25,732 nt of DNA, from positions 1,832-27,563 of the forward strand of contig DQHT01000032.1 of NCBI GenBank assembly GCA_003531115.1, given 5' to 3'. The notes below the pieces were generated by a model. The model did not search any database, was not told where the DNA came from, and saw only the letters and a program-made list of their open reading frames with translations. Of the stretch, positions 1 through 7,782 are shown in pieces. The stretch is from Bacteroidota bacterium. GTDB taxonomy: Bacteria; Bacteroidota; Bacteroidia; UBA8524. The first letter of the stretch is position 1, and every line of letters begins with the position of its first letter. The position numbers were made by a program, and so were the translations under genes.

Positions 1-31
1 GCCTACAGCTTACAGCCTAAAGCCTACAGCT
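1..31. repeat. Heptamer tandem repeat (gcctaca-like)
   Basis: Four near-identical 7-bp units (gcctaca, gcttaca, gcctaaa, gcctaca) run head to tail from the first base and end in a partial unit. The array may begin upstream of the window. It lies in the spacer before recJ. It is one of several different heptamer arrays in spacers of this window. Confidence 0.7.
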
Positions 32-102
32 CGTTTGTCAGATTACCGTCAAATTTATTCGAACCCTTTACAAATCTATTCTCAACTCAGTAACTTGCCA
101 CC

Positions 103-1812
103 ATGGAAAAGCGCTGGGTGAAAAAGGAAACTCCGGATGAGGCTGTAATTGCCAAATTGCGGGAAACCCTCAAAATTAGCGAGGCCCTGGCTGTTTTGTT
201 GGCCCAGAGGCAGGTCACCGACTTTGATAGTGCCCTCCGCTTTTTTCGTCCTGAACTCAAAGACCTTCATGATCCATTCCTGATGAAGGATATGGACAAA
301 GCCGTCGCAAGGATCAAACAGGCCATTCGAAGCGGGGAAAGGATCATGGTCTATGGCGACTACGATGTGGATGGTACCACGGCCGTTACGCTTTTTTATT
401 CCTTCCTTTCTTCTATCTATACAAATTGCGATTATTATATCCCCGACCGAAATAAAGAAGGGTATGGCATTTCTCTCGCCGGCATCGACTATGCCAAAGA
501 GGAAGGCTTTACGCTTATGATTTCTCTGGATTGTGGGGTGAAATCAGTGGAATTGATCGGCTACGCCAAAGAGCTCGGCATCGATTTTATCGTTTGCGAC
601 CACCATAACCCGGGAGATATTTTGCCACCCGCCGTGGCTGTTCTGGATGCCAAACGAAAAGATTGTCCATACCCCTACAAAGAACTTTCAGGCTGCGGAG
701 TGGGCTTTAAACTGGCTCAGGCCATATGTATGGATGGTGGGCTTCCGGAAGATACAGTCTATGAATACCTCGACCTGGTTGCCGTGAGCATTGCCTGCGA
801 TATTGTAGAGATGCGGGGCGAAAACCGTATCCTGGCCTATTGGGGCATGGAAAAGCTCAATAAAGATCCTTCTCCCGGCTTACACGGACTCCTCAATAAA
901 GCCTTCGAAAAGAGTCCGAAGAAACGATACGATATCACCGATGTGGTCTTTTATGCCGGTCCGCGTATCAACGCCGCAGGAAGGCTGGAACATGCCTATG
1001 GAGCGGTTGATCTGTTACTGGAAAAGGAAGCCGCCAATGCTGAGACCTTCGCAGCTCGTCTTCATACCACCAACGACGCACGCAAAGAGTTCGAAGCGGA
1101 GATCACAGCCAATGCCATAGCAGCCTGTGAAGCGGATCCGAATTTTGCAGATCAGTTTAGTACCCTAGTTTATGGAGCCGACTGGAACAAAGGGGTGATC
1201 GGTATCGTGGCTTCCCGCCTTGTTGAAAGATATTACCGCCCCACTATCGTCCTTACTTCAACCGGAGATAAGGCAGCAGGATCGGCACGTTCTGTCGATG
1301 GATTTGATATTCACACCGCTATAGAGGCCTGCTCCGAACACCTCATCCAGTTTGGCGGGCATACCCATGCGGCAGGACTAACCCTCGAGAAGGAAAAAAT
1401 CCCTGCTTTTAAAGCCGCATTCGAAGCGTATGTAGCTGCCCATATCGATCCCGACAAGCGGGTTCCGGAGTTGTTGTATGATTTAGAAATTCCCCTGGCA
1501 TCCATCAATGAAAGTTTTGTAAAAAAGATGAACCAAATGGGTCCGTTCGGGCCCGGGAACATGAACCCGCTTTTTGTGAGCAGGCGCGTAAAAGACACCG
1601 GAATGGTCAAAAATTATGGCGAACACCTTTCCATGAATTTTTATTTAAGCGATGGTATCGTTGGGGGAATGGCCTTTTTTCAGGCTCAACATTATAATCC
1701 TGTAAAGCAGGGCAAACTTTTTGATATTTGCTACCATATCGATTGGACTGAGTTCAATGGCAAAGAGCGTATGCAACTCCGGATCGTCGATATGAAACCT
1801 ACAGAAGCATGA
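103..1812 (+). CDS. recJ: Single-stranded-DNA-specific exonuclease RecJ
   Basis: RecJ is a cytoplasmic 5'-to-3' single-strand DNA exonuclease used in recombination repair, mismatch repair and fork processing. The 569-aa protein is close to the length of E. coli RecJ. The DHH-phosphoesterase core is visible: YGDYDVDG at residues 84-91, SLDCG at 141-145 and the signature CDHHNP at 165-170, which supply the metal-binding aspartates and histidines. The DHHA1-type motif GGHTHAAG is at 418-425, and the remaining C-terminal part matches the OB-fold region expected in RecJ. The ATG at 103 is chosen because the conserved N-terminal region follows directly; TAACTTG just upstream is a weak match to the Bacteroidota -7 box. 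The stop codon overlaps the lptB start (ATGA, 1809-1812), so the two are probably cotranscribed and translationally coupled. Confidence 0.96.
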   Translation: MEKRWVKKETPDEAVIAKLRETLKISEALAVLLAQRQVTDFDSALRFFRPELKDLHDPFLMKDMDKAVARIKQAIRSGERIMVYGDYDVDGTTAVTLFYSFLSSIYTNCDYYIPDRNKEGYGISLAGIDYAKEEGFTLMISLDCGVKSVELIGYAKELGIDFIVCDHHNPGDILPPAVAVLDAKRKDCPYPYKELSGCGVGFKLAQAICMDGGLPEDTVYEYLDLVAVSIACDIVEMRGENRILAYWGMEKLNKDPSPGLHGLLNKAFEKSPKKRYDITDVVFYAGPRINAAGRLEHAYGAVDLLLEKEAANAETFAARLHTTNDARKEFEAEITANAIAACEADPNFADQFSTLVYGADWNKGVIGIVASRLVERYYRPTIVLTSTGDKAAGSARSVDGFDIHTAIEACSEHLIQFGGHTHAAGLTLEKEKIPAFKAAFEAYVAAHIDPDKRVPELLYDLEIPLASINESFVKKMNQMGPFGPGNMNPLFVSRRVKDTGMVKNYGEHLSMNFYLSDGIVGGMAFFQAQHYNPVKQGKLFDICYHIDWTEFNGKERMQLRIVDMKPTEA

Positions 1813-2567
1813 GATTACGCACAGAGAACCTGGTGAAGGAATACCGCAAAAGGAAAGTGGTGAACGATGTATCCATACACGTTGAACAGGGAGAGATCGT
1901 AGGTTTACTTGGCCCTAATGGTGCAGGAAAAACGACCACCTTTTATATGACGGTGGGCCTGGTTCAACCGGACCAGGGGCAAATATTTCTGGATGATACC
2001 GATATTACCAAACTCCCTATGTACAAAAGGGCGAAGATCGGGATCGGTTATCTGCCTCAGGAAGCATCGGTTTTCCGGCAGATGTCGGTCGAAGATAATA
2101 TTGCCTCCATCCTCGAAATGACCAAACTGAATAAATCCGATCAGAAAGCCAAATTGGAAGAACTCATCGGTGAATTTGGACTGGAAAAAGTGCGGAAAAA
2201 CAAAGGGATAGTGCTATCCGGAGGAGAACGCCGCCGAACAGAAATTGCCCGTGCCCTGGCCACCGATCCCAAATTTATCCTGCTTGACGAACCCTTTGCC
2301 GGGGTAGACCCGATCGCCGTTGAAGACATTCAGGGCATCATCTATAAACTGAAAGAAAGAAATATCGGGGTTCTTATTACTGACCACAACGTGGACGAAA
2401 CCCTGGGTATTACCGACCGGGCTTATCTGCTTTTTGAAGGAAAATTACTCAAAGCAGGTACCCCTGAAGATCTGGCTGAGGATGAAATGGTACGCCGTGT
2501 TTATCTTGGAAGAAATTTTATTTTACGCCGCAGTCATCATACCGATATCAAGGTGGCCAAAGAATAA
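1809..2567 (+). CDS. lptB: LPS export ABC transporter ATP-binding protein LptB
   Basis: LptB is the cytoplasmic ATPase of the LptB2FGC complex that extracts lipopolysaccharide from the inner membrane and drives it over the Lpt bridge to the outer membrane. All ABC motifs are intact in 252 aa: Walker [10 protein letters not shown] at residues 35-43, signature LSGGE at 136-140 followed by the arginine-rich RRR typical of LptB, Walker B with D160-E161 in [11 protein letters not shown], and the switch histidine H193 in TDHNVDE. The run LSGGERRR followed by EIARAL, and FAGVDPIAV, separate LptB from generic ABC ATPases. It starts in the recJ stop codon (4-nt overlap). No lptF/G/C or lptA homologue is in view, so the partners must be encoded elsewhere. 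The C-terminal tail after residue 240 is slightly longer than in E. coli LptB (241 aa). Confidence 0.95.
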   Translation: MRLRTENLVKEYRKRKVVNDVSIHVEQGEIVGLLGPNGAGKTTTFYMTVGLVQPDQGQIFLDDTDITKLPMYKRAKIGIGYLPQEASVFRQMSVEDNIASILEMTKLNKSDQKAKLEELIGEFGLEKVRKNKGIVLSGGERRRTEIARALATDPKFILLDEPFAGVDPIAVEDIQGIIYKLKERNIGVLITDHNVDETLGITDRAYLLFEGKLLKAGTPEDLAEDEMVRRVYLGRNFILRRSHHTDIKVAKE

Positions 2568-2627
2568 TATTTTACCAAAAACTTGTTCCTTTTTCCGGCT
2601 TCTTCGTTATAGGATAAATTTAAGCCT

Positions 2628-4472
2628 ATGCGACGTCTCATTTTTATTGTCTGCACTGCAGCCATTGGTACCGGAATTTTTTGGATGATAAAGGAAACGG
2701 AAAAAACAGGATCAGAAACCTCCATCCTCGAACCGCCATCCATCATTAAAAAAGGGAAAGGATCATCCATAAAAAAGGAGAAAACAAGTCCTCAAATTCA
2801 GGCAGAGGATCATCCATCTGCACAAAAGTTCATTCGTAGCATAGCTCCCCAATCGCTTTTTACATGGCCCATTGAATCCGCTCCTGCACCGGAGATGGCT
2901 GAGGTGAAGGAGACTATGGAGGAATGGGCAGCGAAACCCCATTTTCGCGAAGTAAAAAACATTGTGCCCCCGATAGAAGGAGTTCTTCCACCCTCTTCTG
3001 CCACGCTGGTTACGAAAGAAGTGATCGACGAAGGTGGAATTGTAAACCTTGGATTTCAGGCCTTATTACACCTCCCGGCCGATGGCCTTGTTGATGAATG
3101 GGGCAACCCGATCAATGAACCCGTAAAAATTTCCTATTGTCCGCTAAGCGACCCGGTTGATGTTTATCTTTCAGGAGTACCTATGAGCTACGACAGCGCA
3201 GGAACTACAGAAACCTTTCGCACAGCCGGCATGGTGCGTTTGGAAGCGGAAACGTATTCCGGGAAAAAGGTCATTCTGAAAAGGGGACAATCCATGCGCC
3301 TGGATATGCCCACCACCAAGGAATCAGATGATTTTAACTTCTATACTTTTAATGAAGAACAGGGAAGATGGGAGTTTAACCGCCCTGCACCACCTTCCCG
3401 CCCGGCTATTGACCTGGCTATTGACACCAGTCGGATCCAGTACGCATTCGACATAACCCCTTTTGCTGAAAAATTCGAAAAGCTCAATTACCATTATCTG
3501 ATGGATAAACCGAAAAAAAGAAGAAAAGAAGCCCTGCGCCATACCATTCTTACTTCATATACAGAAAGGTCGATGCGCAGCGCCATGTATAACTTCCGAT
3601 ACAGCAATACGAATATGATCAAACTCAATCCGCATTACGCGATCATTGGCTATAAGGAGGATAAAACCCCGATTCGTGAGCTGCGTTTTAAACTGGCAAC
3701 CATTGGAGTTGGTGTCAGCCATTTTAGAGAATTAAAGCATTTCTCGGGTTTCAGTTTTGTAGCAGAAGATGTGAAAGACCTGCATGATTTTTATGCCAAA
3801 TACAGAAGAGGTCGCAGGATCCATGATATACGCATCGAATATACTCCGGGCGACGACCATTGTACCTTTATCCTGAAAGATGAGAAAGAATTTGTACGTC
3901 TGGAAGCGCGCATTGCCAGCAAACAGGGTGTACTCAACGAATTTGCGAAGATCCGGTTTAATCTGGCTTACGCCCGCTACGGAAAGGATCTGGAAAGGAA
4001 AGAAAAGATCCATGACATGGTCCTTCAGAAGGAAAAAAGAAATTTTTTCACAAGCTTTTGGCAAGGGAGGACAGGGGGACGGGGAATTGCCATCTTTAAC
4101 GGAACAAACTACCGCCAGCTGAACCTCCCCGGATTTGCCACGTATAACTGTGATCAGATCGCCCGAATGGTAAACCCGCAACGTATATCCCGAAAGTTTG
4201 TAGATGAGGATGGATCGGATATCCTGCCCTATCAGGTTACCGTTTGCGATACCCGGGTTGAAGCCACGTTTAACTTTACTTACTATTATAACATCGCACC
4301 CGCATGCAGCAAAGGAGGACTTGGTTTCGTGCTGGTGGTGGCAGAAGGCAAAACCTTTTATCTATCAGGAAAAGAAGCCGAAGGGCAACTCGGATCAGTC
4401 CAGATCGAATTGAAAGAGTTACCCGATATCGAAAATGCTGGAGAGCTGAGGGCGTTGTTGTTTGGGGGTTAA
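2628..4472 (+). CDS. Exported protein of unknown function, 614 aa
   Basis: I do not recognise a characterised function. The N terminus has two arginines and one hydrophobic segment (about residues 4-20), so the protein is exported or anchored in the inner membrane with the bulk outside. A charged, proline- and lysine-rich linker follows (25-110). From about 120 to 250 lies a beta-rich module (GLVDEWGNPI, then SGVPMSYDSAG at about 182-192, then FRTAGMVRLEA and FNEEQGRWEF) that resembles a module I associate from memory with secreted Bacteroidota proteins. The rest (about 300-614) is rich in aromatic and basic residues and matches nothing I know. It starts 60 bp after lptB on the same strand and could be read through from recJ-lptB, though a weak -7-like TAAATTTA is present at 2615-2622. 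Its stop overlaps the stop of the convergent gene at 4469-4472. Confidence 0.85.
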   Translation: MRRLIFIVCTAAIGTGIFWMIKETEKTGSETSILEPPSIIKKGKGSSIKKEKTSPQIQAEDHPSAQKFIRSIAPQSLFTWPIESAPAPEMAEVKETMEEWAAKPHFREVKNIVPPIEGVLPPSSATLVTKEVIDEGGIVNLGFQALLHLPADGLVDEWGNPINEPVKISYCPLSDPVDVYLSGVPMSYDSAGTTETFRTAGMVRLEAETYSGKKVILKRGQSMRLDMPTTKESDDFNFYTFNEEQGRWEFNRPAPPSRPAIDLAIDTSRIQYAFDITPFAEKFEKLNYHYLMDKPKKRRKEALRHTILTSYTERSMRSAMYNFRYSNTNMIKLNPHYAIIGYKEDKTPIRELRFKLATIGVGVSHFRELKHFSGFSFVAEDVKDLHDFYAKYRRGRRIHDIRIEYTPGDDHCTFILKDEKEFVRLEARIASKQGVLNEFAKIRFNLAYARYGKDLERKEKIHDMVLQKEKRNFFTSFWQGRTGGRGIAIFNGTNYRQLNLPGFATYNCDQIARMVNPQRISRKFVDEDGSDILPYQVTVCDTRVEATFNFTYYYNIAPACSKGGLGFVLVVAEGKTFYLSGKEAEGQLGSVQIELKELPDIENAGELRALLFGG

Positions 4473-6361
4473 TAAGCCCGTTCGTGAACCCCTTCCATAA
4501 AGTTCACAAAGGCTTTATTTACAACCCGGAAACCTCCCGGAGTGGGGAAATTACCAGAGAAGTACCAGTCGCCGGTATCGTTGGGGCAAGCCAGGTGGAG
4601 ATCGTCGATCGTTTGGTATAAAATTTCAACTTCGGCGCCAATGTCTTCAGGGGTGAGTATCTTGGCAATTTTCGCTGAGATCTCATCATCGCTGAATAAT
4701 CCATAAACGTCCTGAAGGACATTCCGCATTTCGGCTTCGGGCTTTTGCAGTTCGAGCTTGGCTTTTTCATAAGCCTCGTCCAGTTTATGTTCGAGGTTTC
4801 TGTCTTCAAGCAACTTCAGTAAGGCCTGGAAAGCAACAAAGTCCTTCATCATGCTCATGTCGATACCGTAACAGTCGGGGTAGCGAATTTGCGGAGCTGA
4901 GGAAATAACGATGATCTTTTTGGGTTTTAAACGATCCAGGATACGAAGGATACTCAGTTTTAATGTGGTTCCCCTTACGATGGAGTCGTCAATAACAACA
5001 AGGGTGTCTTTATGAGCGCGGATTACGCCGTAGGTCACGTCATACACGTGTCCCACCATATCGTCGCGGTGTTGGTCGGCAGTGATAAAGGTGCGTAGCT
5101 TAACATCTTTAATGGCAATTTTTTCCCGGCGCGGACGTAAGGCAAGTATCCTTTCGAGCTCTTTTTCAGTCAGGGAAGCGCCGCCTTTCAGAATCTGTTC
5201 CTTTTTATAGATGTTCAGGTAATCCTGCAAGCCATCGATCATCCCATAAAAGGAGGTGGAGGCTGTATTCGGTATATAGGAGAACACCGTGTTTTCGAAA
5301 TCATTGTCGATGCGCTGAATGATGCGTTTTGACAGAAGCCGTCCGAGTTCTTTTCTTTCTTTATAGATATCGGCATCATTCCCCCTCGAAAAATAGATCC
5401 GTTCAAAGGAGCAGCTCATACGTTTGGTAGGAGGGAGGATATTTTCTTCGCTCACTGTTCCGTCCCGTTTGATGATCAGGGCATTACCCGGTCCAATTTC
5501 TTTTATTTCATTCAGCGGTACGTCAAAGGCGGTTTGGATGGCCGGACGTTCACTGGTAACGACAACCACTTCATCATCTTCATAAAAGTAAGCCGGACGA
5601 ATTCCTGCAGGATCACGCAACACAAAAGCATCGCCTTGTCCGATCATTCCCACCATGGCATAGCCGCCATCAATATTTTTAAAGGAACGTTTCAGTATCC
5701 TGGCCACATCGAGGTTAGAAGCGATGAGGTGGCTGATCTCTTCGTTGGAATAACCCAGGTTGCGGTATTCGTCAAAAAGGATCTGGTTTTCATCATCCAA
5801 AAAGTGACCGATTTTTTCAAGCATCAGCACACTGTCGGAGTTTTCTTTCGGGTGTTGGCCGATATCGAGCAGTTGTTGAAAAAGCTCATCCACATTGGTC
5901 AGGTTAAAGTTCCCGGCCAAAACGAGATTCCGGTTTTGCCAGTTGTTCTGGCGCAGGAAAGGATGGCAATTTTCGATGGTGTTTTTGGCGTAGGTGCCGT
6001 AGCGAAGGTGTCCGAGTATAAGTTCACCCGCAAAATGAACCTCCTTTTTCAGGTAGGGAATGTCCTTGCGCTGTTCGTCATTCAGCACATTAAAGTGTTT
6101 ATGGATATCCTTAAACACACTGGCTATCGGGTTGTCGGAATTCGAGCGGGTACGGCTGATATAGCGAATTCCCGGAGGAACGTCGAGTTTAATGGTAGCG
6201 AGTCCGGCGCCATCTTGTCCCCGGTTTACCTGCTTCAGCATAAGCAGATTCATTTTTTTTATCCCGTAAAAGGCACTGCCGTACTTTTCGAGGTAATAAT
6301 CGAGGGGCTTTTTCAGCCGGATAAATGCGATGCCGCACTCGTGTTTGATCGAATCACTCAT
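4469..6361 (-). CDS. PurF-like amidophosphoribosyltransferase (class II glutamine amidotransferase), 630 aa
   Basis: PurF makes 5-phosphoribosylamine from PRPP and glutamine, the first step of purine synthesis. The N-terminal Ntn-type glutaminase domain is recognisable: a probable nucleophile Cys9 in HECGIAFI after a short propeptide like that of B. subtilis PurF, then RGQDGAG (about 47-53) and GHLRYGT. The C-terminal phosphoribosyltransferase domain has the PRPP loop VVIDDSIVRGTT with D458-D459 and R463-G464-T465-T466. It differs from standard PurF: it is about 120 residues longer than the usual 470-510, the usual HNGNLTN reads AGNFNLTN, and the region before the PRPP loop is diverged (FSYIPNTASTSFYGM). 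It may be a Bacteroidota paralogue acting beside a normal PurF, so I give no symbol. A good -7 box, TAACTTTG, lies at 6374-6381 on this strand, and the gene is divergent from aroQ. Confidence 0.85.
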   Translation of the reverse strand: MSDSIKHECGIAFIRLKKPLDYYLEKYGSAFYGIKKMNLLMLKQVNRGQDGAGLATIKLDVPPGIRYISRTRSNSDNPIASVFKDIHKHFNVLNDEQRKDIPYLKKEVHFAGELILGHLRYGTYAKNTIENCHPFLRQNNWQNRNLVLAGNFNLTNVDELFQQLLDIGQHPKENSDSVLMLEKIGHFLDDENQILFDEYRNLGYSNEEISHLIASNLDVARILKRSFKNIDGGYAMVGMIGQGDAFVLRDPAGIRPAYFYEDDEVVVVTSERPAIQTAFDVPLNEIKEIGPGNALIIKRDGTVSEENILPPTKRMSCSFERIYFSRGNDADIYKERKELGRLLSKRIIQRIDNDFENTVFSYIPNTASTSFYGMIDGLQDYLNIYKKEQILKGGASLTEKELERILALRPRREKIAIKDVKLRTFITADQHRDDMVGHVYDVTYGVIRAHKDTLVVIDDSIVRGTTLKLSILRILDRLKPKKIIVISSAPQIRYPDCYGIDMSMMKDFVAFQALLKLLEDRNLEHKLDEAYEKAKLELQKPEAEMRNVLQDVYGLFSDDEISAKIAKILTPEDIGAEVEILYQTIDDLHLACPNDTGDWYFSGNFPTPGGFRVVNKAFVNFMEGVHERAY

Positions 6362-6373
6362 GTTAATCTGCTA

Positions 6374-6381
6374 CAAAGTTA
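6374..6381 (-). promoter_or_regulatory. Bacteroidota -7 box TAACTTTG for the PurF-like gene
   Basis: Read on the minus strand, TAACTTTG matches TAnnTTTG exactly and ends 12 nt before the start codon. No convincing -33 TTTG element is seen at the expected distance. Confidence 0.5.
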
Positions 6382-6445
6382 ATAAAACCTTTCACCATCG
6401 GGAAAGATTGTATGTACATGAAGGGCAAATTGAGTGCCTGAAAAG

Positions 6446-6453
6446 TATCTTTG
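6446..6453 (+). promoter_or_regulatory. -7 box TATCTTTG immediately before aroQ
   Basis: TATCTTTG is an exact match to the Bacteroidota -7 consensus and ends only 4 nt before the aroQ ATG. A transcript started from it would have almost no leader. It also argues for the ATG at 6458 rather than the in-frame GTG at 6434, which would lie upstream of the box. Confidence 0.55.
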
Positions 6454-6457
6454 TAGT

Positions 6458-6877
6458 ATGAAGCGCATAGGAATTATCAATGGACCCAATCTTAACCTGC
6501 TGGGCAAGCGGGAACCAGAGATTTATGGTAAAGAAACATTCGAAGTCTTTTTGGAAAAACTCAAGGAATCCTACCCCGACTGTGAGATCAAATATTATCA
6601 AAGTAATATAGAAGGGGAGCTTCTCAATAAACTGCATGAGTGGGGTTTTGTTATGGACGGGATTATCCTCAATGCCGGTGGCTATACACATACCTCCGTG
6701 GCTATTGGTGATGCTGTTACCTCCATTGATACACCCGTTATTGAAGTACATCTTTCCAATATTCTGAACCGCGAGGAGTTTCGTCATGTCGACCATATAG
6801 CACGTGCCTGCAAAGGAACGATCATGGGCTTCGGTATGGAGTCGTACCGGCTGGCGTTGACGGCCTTTGGGTGCTAA
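6458..6877 (+). CDS. aroQ: Type II 3-dehydroquinate dehydratase
   Basis: Catalyses dehydration of 3-dehydroquinate to 3-dehydroshikimate in the shikimate pathway; the type II enzyme is a cytoplasmic dodecamer. The 139-aa protein has the family's usual length. The signature NGPNLNLLGKREPEIYG occupies residues 8-24 and contains the catalytic loop arginine R18 and tyrosine Y23. The substrate-binding NAGGYTHTS starts at N72, H98 lies in EVHLSN, and R105 in NREEFR fits the expected place. The start at 6458 gives the canonical MKRIGIINGP N terminus. The neighbours are divergent PurF-like and downstream purine nucleoside phosphorylase genes, with no other aro gene in view, so it appears to be a stand-alone housekeeping gene with its own promoter. 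Confidence 0.97.
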   Translation: MKRIGIINGPNLNLLGKREPEIYGKETFEVFLEKLKESYPDCEIKYYQSNIEGELLNKLHEWGFVMDGIILNAGGYTHTSVAIGDAVTSIDTPVIEVHLSNILNREEFRHVDHIARACKGTIMGFGMESYRLALTAFGC

Positions 6878-6890
6878 CCTCTTTGCTTTC

Positions 6891-6913
6891 GCACGCGTTT
6901 TGCTTTCGCGTGC
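6891..6913. terminator. Possible hairpin between aroQ and punA
   Basis: GCACGCG (6891-6897) and CGCGTGC (6907-6913) form a perfect 7-bp GC-rich stem with a 9-nt loop, 13 nt after the aroQ stop. The motif TTTGCTTTCGC also occurs twice (6882-6892, 6899-6909). There is no T-tract after the stem, so intrinsic termination is uncertain. Confidence 0.35.
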
Positions 6914-6950
6914 ATATTTGACGCAAGGGCGCCAGCCAGATCGGAATCTT

Positions 6951-6958
6951 TATATTTG
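6951..6958 (+). promoter_or_regulatory. -7 box TATATTTG immediately before the PNP gene
   Basis: TATATTTG matches TAnnTTTG exactly and ends 5 nt before the ATG at 6964. This suggests that the gene has its own promoter and a near-leaderless transcript. Confidence 0.55.
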
Positions 6959-6963
6959 CCTTT

Positions 6964-7773
6964 ATGCTCACTACCCTCGAAGAATCCCTCGCCTATATCC
7001 GCCAGCGTTGTTCTCTGGTGCCTGCAACAGGTATTATCCTTGGCACCGGTCTCGGTGAACTCGTAAATCGGGTGGAGGTGGAATGCAGCCTCGACTATGC
7101 CGATATCCCCCATTTCCCTGTGAGTACTGTAGAGACCCATAAAGGCAGGCTGGTATTCGGGCAATTAGAAGGACAAGCCGTCGTGGTGATGCAGGGGCGT
7201 TTTCATTATTACGAAGGGTATACCAAAGCCCAGATCACTTATCCGGTGCGGATCATGAAGATGTTGGGAATTAAAAGACTTCTGGTTTCCAATATCGCCG
7301 GGGGCATTCATCCCCAGTTTCAGCTCGGCGACCTGATGGTGATCGAAGACCATATCAACCTTCATCCCGACAACCCTTTACGCGGACAAAATCTCGATCA
7401 TTTCGGTCCCCGTTGGCCCGATATGTTCGAACCTTATGACCGGCAAATGATCGATCAGGCGATGGATTTTGGGAAAGCGCAGGGCTACCGCATTTTTGAA
7501 GGGGTGTATGTCAGCGTTCCGGGGCCTAATCTCGAAACCCGGGCCGAATACCGCTATCTGGCCAATATCGGAGCCGATGCTGTAGGCATGTCGACCGTGC
7601 CTGAAGTGATTGTTGCCCGGCATATGGATATCCCGGTTTTTGCCATCTCAGCGATCAGTGACCTGTGTTATGTCCCCCACCTGAAACCCGCCAATATCAA
7701 TGAATTTTTAGAAGCCGCCGCCATGGCCCAACCCAAAATAACGGAAGTATTTTGTTCGTTATTGAGGGGCTAA
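6964..7773 (+). CDS. punA: Purine-nucleoside phosphorylase (PNP-I, inosine/guanosine type)
   Basis: Splits purine nucleosides with phosphate to free base and (deoxy)ribose-1-phosphate in purine salvage; cytoplasmic. The 269-aa length fits the trimeric inosine/guanosine-specific PNP family rather than the hexameric DeoD type (about 235-240 aa). Visible motifs: GIILGTGLGEL near the N terminus (phosphate-binding loop), VETHKGRL, MQGRFHYYEGY, VSNIAGGIHP, the central VPGPNLETRAEYR and GADAVGMSTVPEVIVARH. These contain the expected phosphate-binding serine/histidine/arginine positions and the base-binding glutamate region. It lies 86 bp after aroQ with a -7 box directly upstream. The RAYT gene begins 9 bp after its stop codon, so the transposase may be read through from this gene. 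Confidence 0.96.
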   Translation: MLTTLEESLAYIRQRCSLVPATGIILGTGLGELVNRVEVECSLDYADIPHFPVSTVETHKGRLVFGQLEGQAVVVMQGRFHYYEGYTKAQITYPVRIMKMLGIKRLLVSNIAGGIHPQFQLGDLMVIEDHINLHPDNPLRGQNLDHFGPRWPDMFEPYDRQMIDQAMDFGKAQGYRIFEGVYVSVPGPNLETRAEYRYLANIGADAVGMSTVPEVIVARHMDIPVFAISAISDLCYVPHLKPANINEFLEAAAMAQPKITEVFCSLLRG

Positions 7774-7782
7774 GAATAGCCA

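Noticed and set aside
2434..2688. 84-aa open frame spanning the end of lptB
   Set aside because: It overlaps the lptB 3' end and the start of the next gene in another frame and has no supporting motif.
3732..4181. 149-aa open frame on the minus strand
   Set aside because: It is antisense to the 614-aa exported protein gene and lacks coding features of its own.
5534..6382. 282-aa open frame on the plus strand
   Set aside because: It lies wholly opposite the PurF-like gene, whose domains are intact; its translation has no recognisable motif.
6434..6457. GTG start for aroQ
   Set aside because: It lies upstream of the -7 box and adds eight residues absent from the family; ATG 6458 gives the canonical N terminus.
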